Positions 62,087 to 64,000 of a stretch of 64,000 bases of DNA are shown here, piece by piece. This DNA is from Bacillota bacterium (GTDB lineage: Bacteria; Bacillota; Clostridia; Lachnospirales; Lachnospiraceae). The notes under the pieces were generated by a model that made no database searches, was not told where the DNA came from, and saw only the letters and a program-made list of their open reading frames with translations. The stretch is from positions 1 to 64,000 of the forward strand of contig JAEZMV010000009.1 of NCBI GenBank assembly GCA_023414875.1. Direction: 5' to 3'. Within the stretch, counting starts at the first letter, position 1, and each line of letters starts with the position of its first letter. The translations under genes and the position numbers were made by a program.

Positions 62087-64000
62087 GGCTTTTATACCTT
62101 ATACTGAGCTTTACCGTCGGCTGGGCAATCTGTACTTATTCATTTCCAGGTTTAGCAGAGCTGACACGAACAGATTATCTGAAGAGAAAGATATCCTTAA
62201 GCCCTTATTTGTTATTATTCCCTGCTTGGTATATAACCGGTACCCTCGCAATCACCTGGGTGACTTATTTAACCGCATATATATTTGGAAATAAGGCAGA
62301 GCCCTTATTCTATGCTAATTTAATTGTAATGCCGATTGCACTGCTAGGTTCTGCTGTAGCTATTTACCTGAAGATATGGAAGCCTAAGAGATTTCAAACG
62401 AAGCTCATTAGTGACGATAAGAAAATATTCAAAATGGAGTTAATATTGTTAGCAGCAATCACAGTATTAGCCCTTGTCCTAATGTGGACAACCTTCTATG
62501 TCAAAGGGGATAAGCTGTATATCGGAGTTTCGGTGTTCAGTGATTTTTCACCCCATGTCGGAATGATTCGCTCCTTTTCCTATGGGAATAATTTTCCGAC
62601 TGCATATCCCCATTATGCAGGGGAGGATATCAGATATCATTTTATGTTTCAGTTTTTGGCAGGCAATCTGGAGTATTTAGGCCTTCGGATTGATTATGCA
62701 TTCAATATACCAAGCATTCTTAGCTTTATCAGTGCATTTTTGCTTTTATATATTATGGCGGTTAAAATCACCGGAAAGATAGGAGCCGGTGTCTTATCCT
62801 GCCTGTTCTTTGCCTTTCGAAGTGCAAAGACCTTGTTTACGTATCTCGCAAAGATTCCGAAGGGCACCGGTATTTTAGATGCGTTATCGGAAAATACAAG
62901 CTTTATCTCGGATACACCCCATGAGGATTGGGGGTTATGGAATCTGAATGTTTACTGTAATCAAAGGCATTTAGCCTTTGGGCTATCCGTATTCTTTCTT
63001 ATCATGATTATGTTTTTACCTCATCTGTTTGAAATGTTTGAGGGGATGAAGGAACTTAAATTTCATAAATCCGAACATAACAAGAAAAATTATCAGGAGA
63101 GTCTACTATACAGATTCAGTATTTGGTTCAAATTTATCTTTTTTACGAAGGAAGCCTGGATTTGTTCCGATATGAGAAGAGCGGCGGCAGCAGGAATATT
63201 GTTGGGAAGTCTTTCATTTTTTCATGGAGCTGCAGTTTTCGGATGTTTAACCGTTCTATTTGTAATGGCAGTCATCTCAAGCAGACGTTTGGAATATTTA
63301 ATTACCGCTATAATTACGGTATTTCTGTCCTTACTTCAAACGAAGTTATTTATTGACGGCTCTGCAGTAACTACAGACTTCTTCTTTGGCTTTATAGCGG
63401 AGAATAAAACTTTATTTGGGGTAGCCTCCTATCTGGAACGGTTACTTGGAATACTGCCGTTTGTACTATTAGCTGCTTTTTGCCTGGAAAAGGGAGTTGG
63501 AAGATATCTGCTTCTGGCCTTTAGTGCACCGCTGATCTTTGCTTTTACGGTATCCTTGACGGTTGATGTTACAGTAAACCATAAGTATATTATGATGAGT
63601 GCTATATTGCTAGGTATTTTTGCAGCATCCTTGATCATGAAGCTGTTTGAGCGCAGGGATCTTATGTTAAAATTAGTCGGAGTTTTACTGATTGTTATGC
63701 TTACATCAACCGGTATTTATGACTTTATCACTGTGTTAAAGAAGAATACACCGGAAAGGGCAATCGTGCTTAACTTAAATGATCCTCTTACGAATTGGAT
63801 TGATAAGGAAAGTAATTCAAAGGATATTTTCCTTACTGATTGCTATACAATTAACCAAGTGGTCCTAGGAGGTGCAATGCTATTTGAAGGTTGGTCGTAT
63901 TATCCATGGTCTGCAGGCTATGATACCAATAAACGTACCGAGCAGGTAAAATTAATGTATGAAGCTCAGACTCCGGCACAACTGGATGCCTTGGTGAAGG
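62080..64000 (+). CDS. Large multi-spanning membrane protein, GT-C-like (runs off window)
   Basis: 640 codons in the window without a stop, so the gene continues. It begins MLGLLYLILSFTVGWAI and has at least a dozen hydrophobic segments. An extracytoplasmic loop between early helices carries SDFSPHVGMIRSFSYGNN, an Asp-containing loop of the kind that is catalytic in GT-C enzymes such as oligosaccharyl- and mannosyl-transferases. The gene overlaps the GT2 gene, has GGAGGGTG upstream, and the pair could glycosylate a surface polymer or pilin. The family is not certain. Confidence 0.65.
   Translation, partial: MLGLLYLILSFTVGWAICTYSFPGLAELTRTDYLKRKISLSPYLLLFPAWYITGTLAITWVTYLTAYIFGNKAEPLFYANLIVMPIALLGSAVAIYLKIWKPKRFQTKLISDDKKIFKMELILLAAITVLALVLMWTTFYVKGDKLYIGVSVFSDFSPHVGMIRSFSYGNNFPTAYPHYAGEDIRYHFMFQFLAGNLEYLGLRIDYAFNIPSILSFISAFLLLYIMAVKITGKIGAGVLSCLFFAFRSAKTLFTYLAKIPKGTGILDALSENTSFISDTPHEDWGLWNLNVYCNQRHLAFGLSVFFLIMIMFLPHLFEMFEGMKELKFHKSEHNKKNYQESLLYRFSIWFKFIFFTKEAWICSDMRRAAAAGILLGSLSFFHGAAVFGCLTVLFVMAVISSRRLEYLITAIITVFLSLLQTKLFIDGSAVTTDFFFGFIAENKTLFGVASYLERLLGILPFVLLAAFCLEKGVGRYLLLAFSAPLIFAFTVSLTVDVTVNHKYIMMSAILLGIFAASLIMKLFERRDLMLKLVGVLLIVMLTSTGIYDFITVLKKNTPERAIVLNLNDPLTNWIDKESNSKDIFLTDCYTINQVVLGGAMLFEGWSYYPWSAGYDTNKRTEQVKLMYEAQTPAQLDALVK

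Overview
The window looks like a chromosomal segment of a low-GC, spore-forming Firmicute, most probably a Lachnospiraceae / Clostridium cluster XIV organism. The support is a GerW/YtfJ sporulation protein next to a DUF2953 (YtfI-like) gene, strong AGGAGG ribosome binding sites, sigma-A promoters with 17-bp spacers, the fused 2-hydroxyacyl-CoA dehydratase activator typical of anaerobic clostridia, and a Gram-positive style type IV pilus cluster with no secretin. No rRNA, tRNA or CRISPR array was seen. The placement is inference from gene content, not from a search.

Layout. 1-300: the end of an IS256-like element and a truncated AraC-type regulator. 900-7,400: single-gene accessory enzymes (two GNAT acetyltransferases, a methyltransferase, a toroid-like protein, a lipoprotein, a broken deaminase, peptidase E, NUDIX, nitroreductase). 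7,480-8,811 (minus): ECF sigma factor and its probable membrane anti-sigma partner. 9,200-13,740: a CheW-domain protein, a zinc-ribbon membrane protein, hisH-hisF and ung. 14,000-21,900: an APC permease, the 1,410-aa activator/dehydratase fusion, a LysM protein and a CorA transporter with a long structured leader. 21,900-26,700: a rhomboid-like pseudoprotease with a zinc ribbon, two ABC-2 permeases without an ATPase and a helical protein. 26,800-33,100: DUF2953, GerW, an 870-bp repeat-rich intergenic region, rpmB, Asp23, a FakA/DAK2 kinase and a DUF1653 protein. 33,200-35,100 (minus): a GntR-controlled ABC exporter. 35,367: recG.

37,650-46,500 is a LacI-controlled catabolic operon: M20 deacylase, class III aminotransferase, ribose-type ABC transporter (binding protein, ATPase, permease) and a FucI/AraA-like isomerase. 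Two near-identical palindromes, one before the regulator gene and one before the operon, are the likely operators. The substrate is not identifiable, but an N-acylated amino-sugar-like or amino-polyol compound would use all these activities.

47,050-60,770 is a complete type IV pilus assembly operon: a receiver-domain protein with an acidic E/K repeat, an unknown 316-aa protein, PilB (with a c-di-GMP-type MshEN domain), PilT, PilC, major pilin, PilD, two minor pilins, a PilX-like protein, PilM, PilN and PilO. It is followed by a polyisoprenyl-phosphate type GT2 and a very large membrane protein that runs off the window end.

The least explained features are the tandem then inverted repeat region at 28,868-29,445, whose hairpins show compensatory changes, the unidentified corA leader RNA, and the LacI-controlled catabolic operon.
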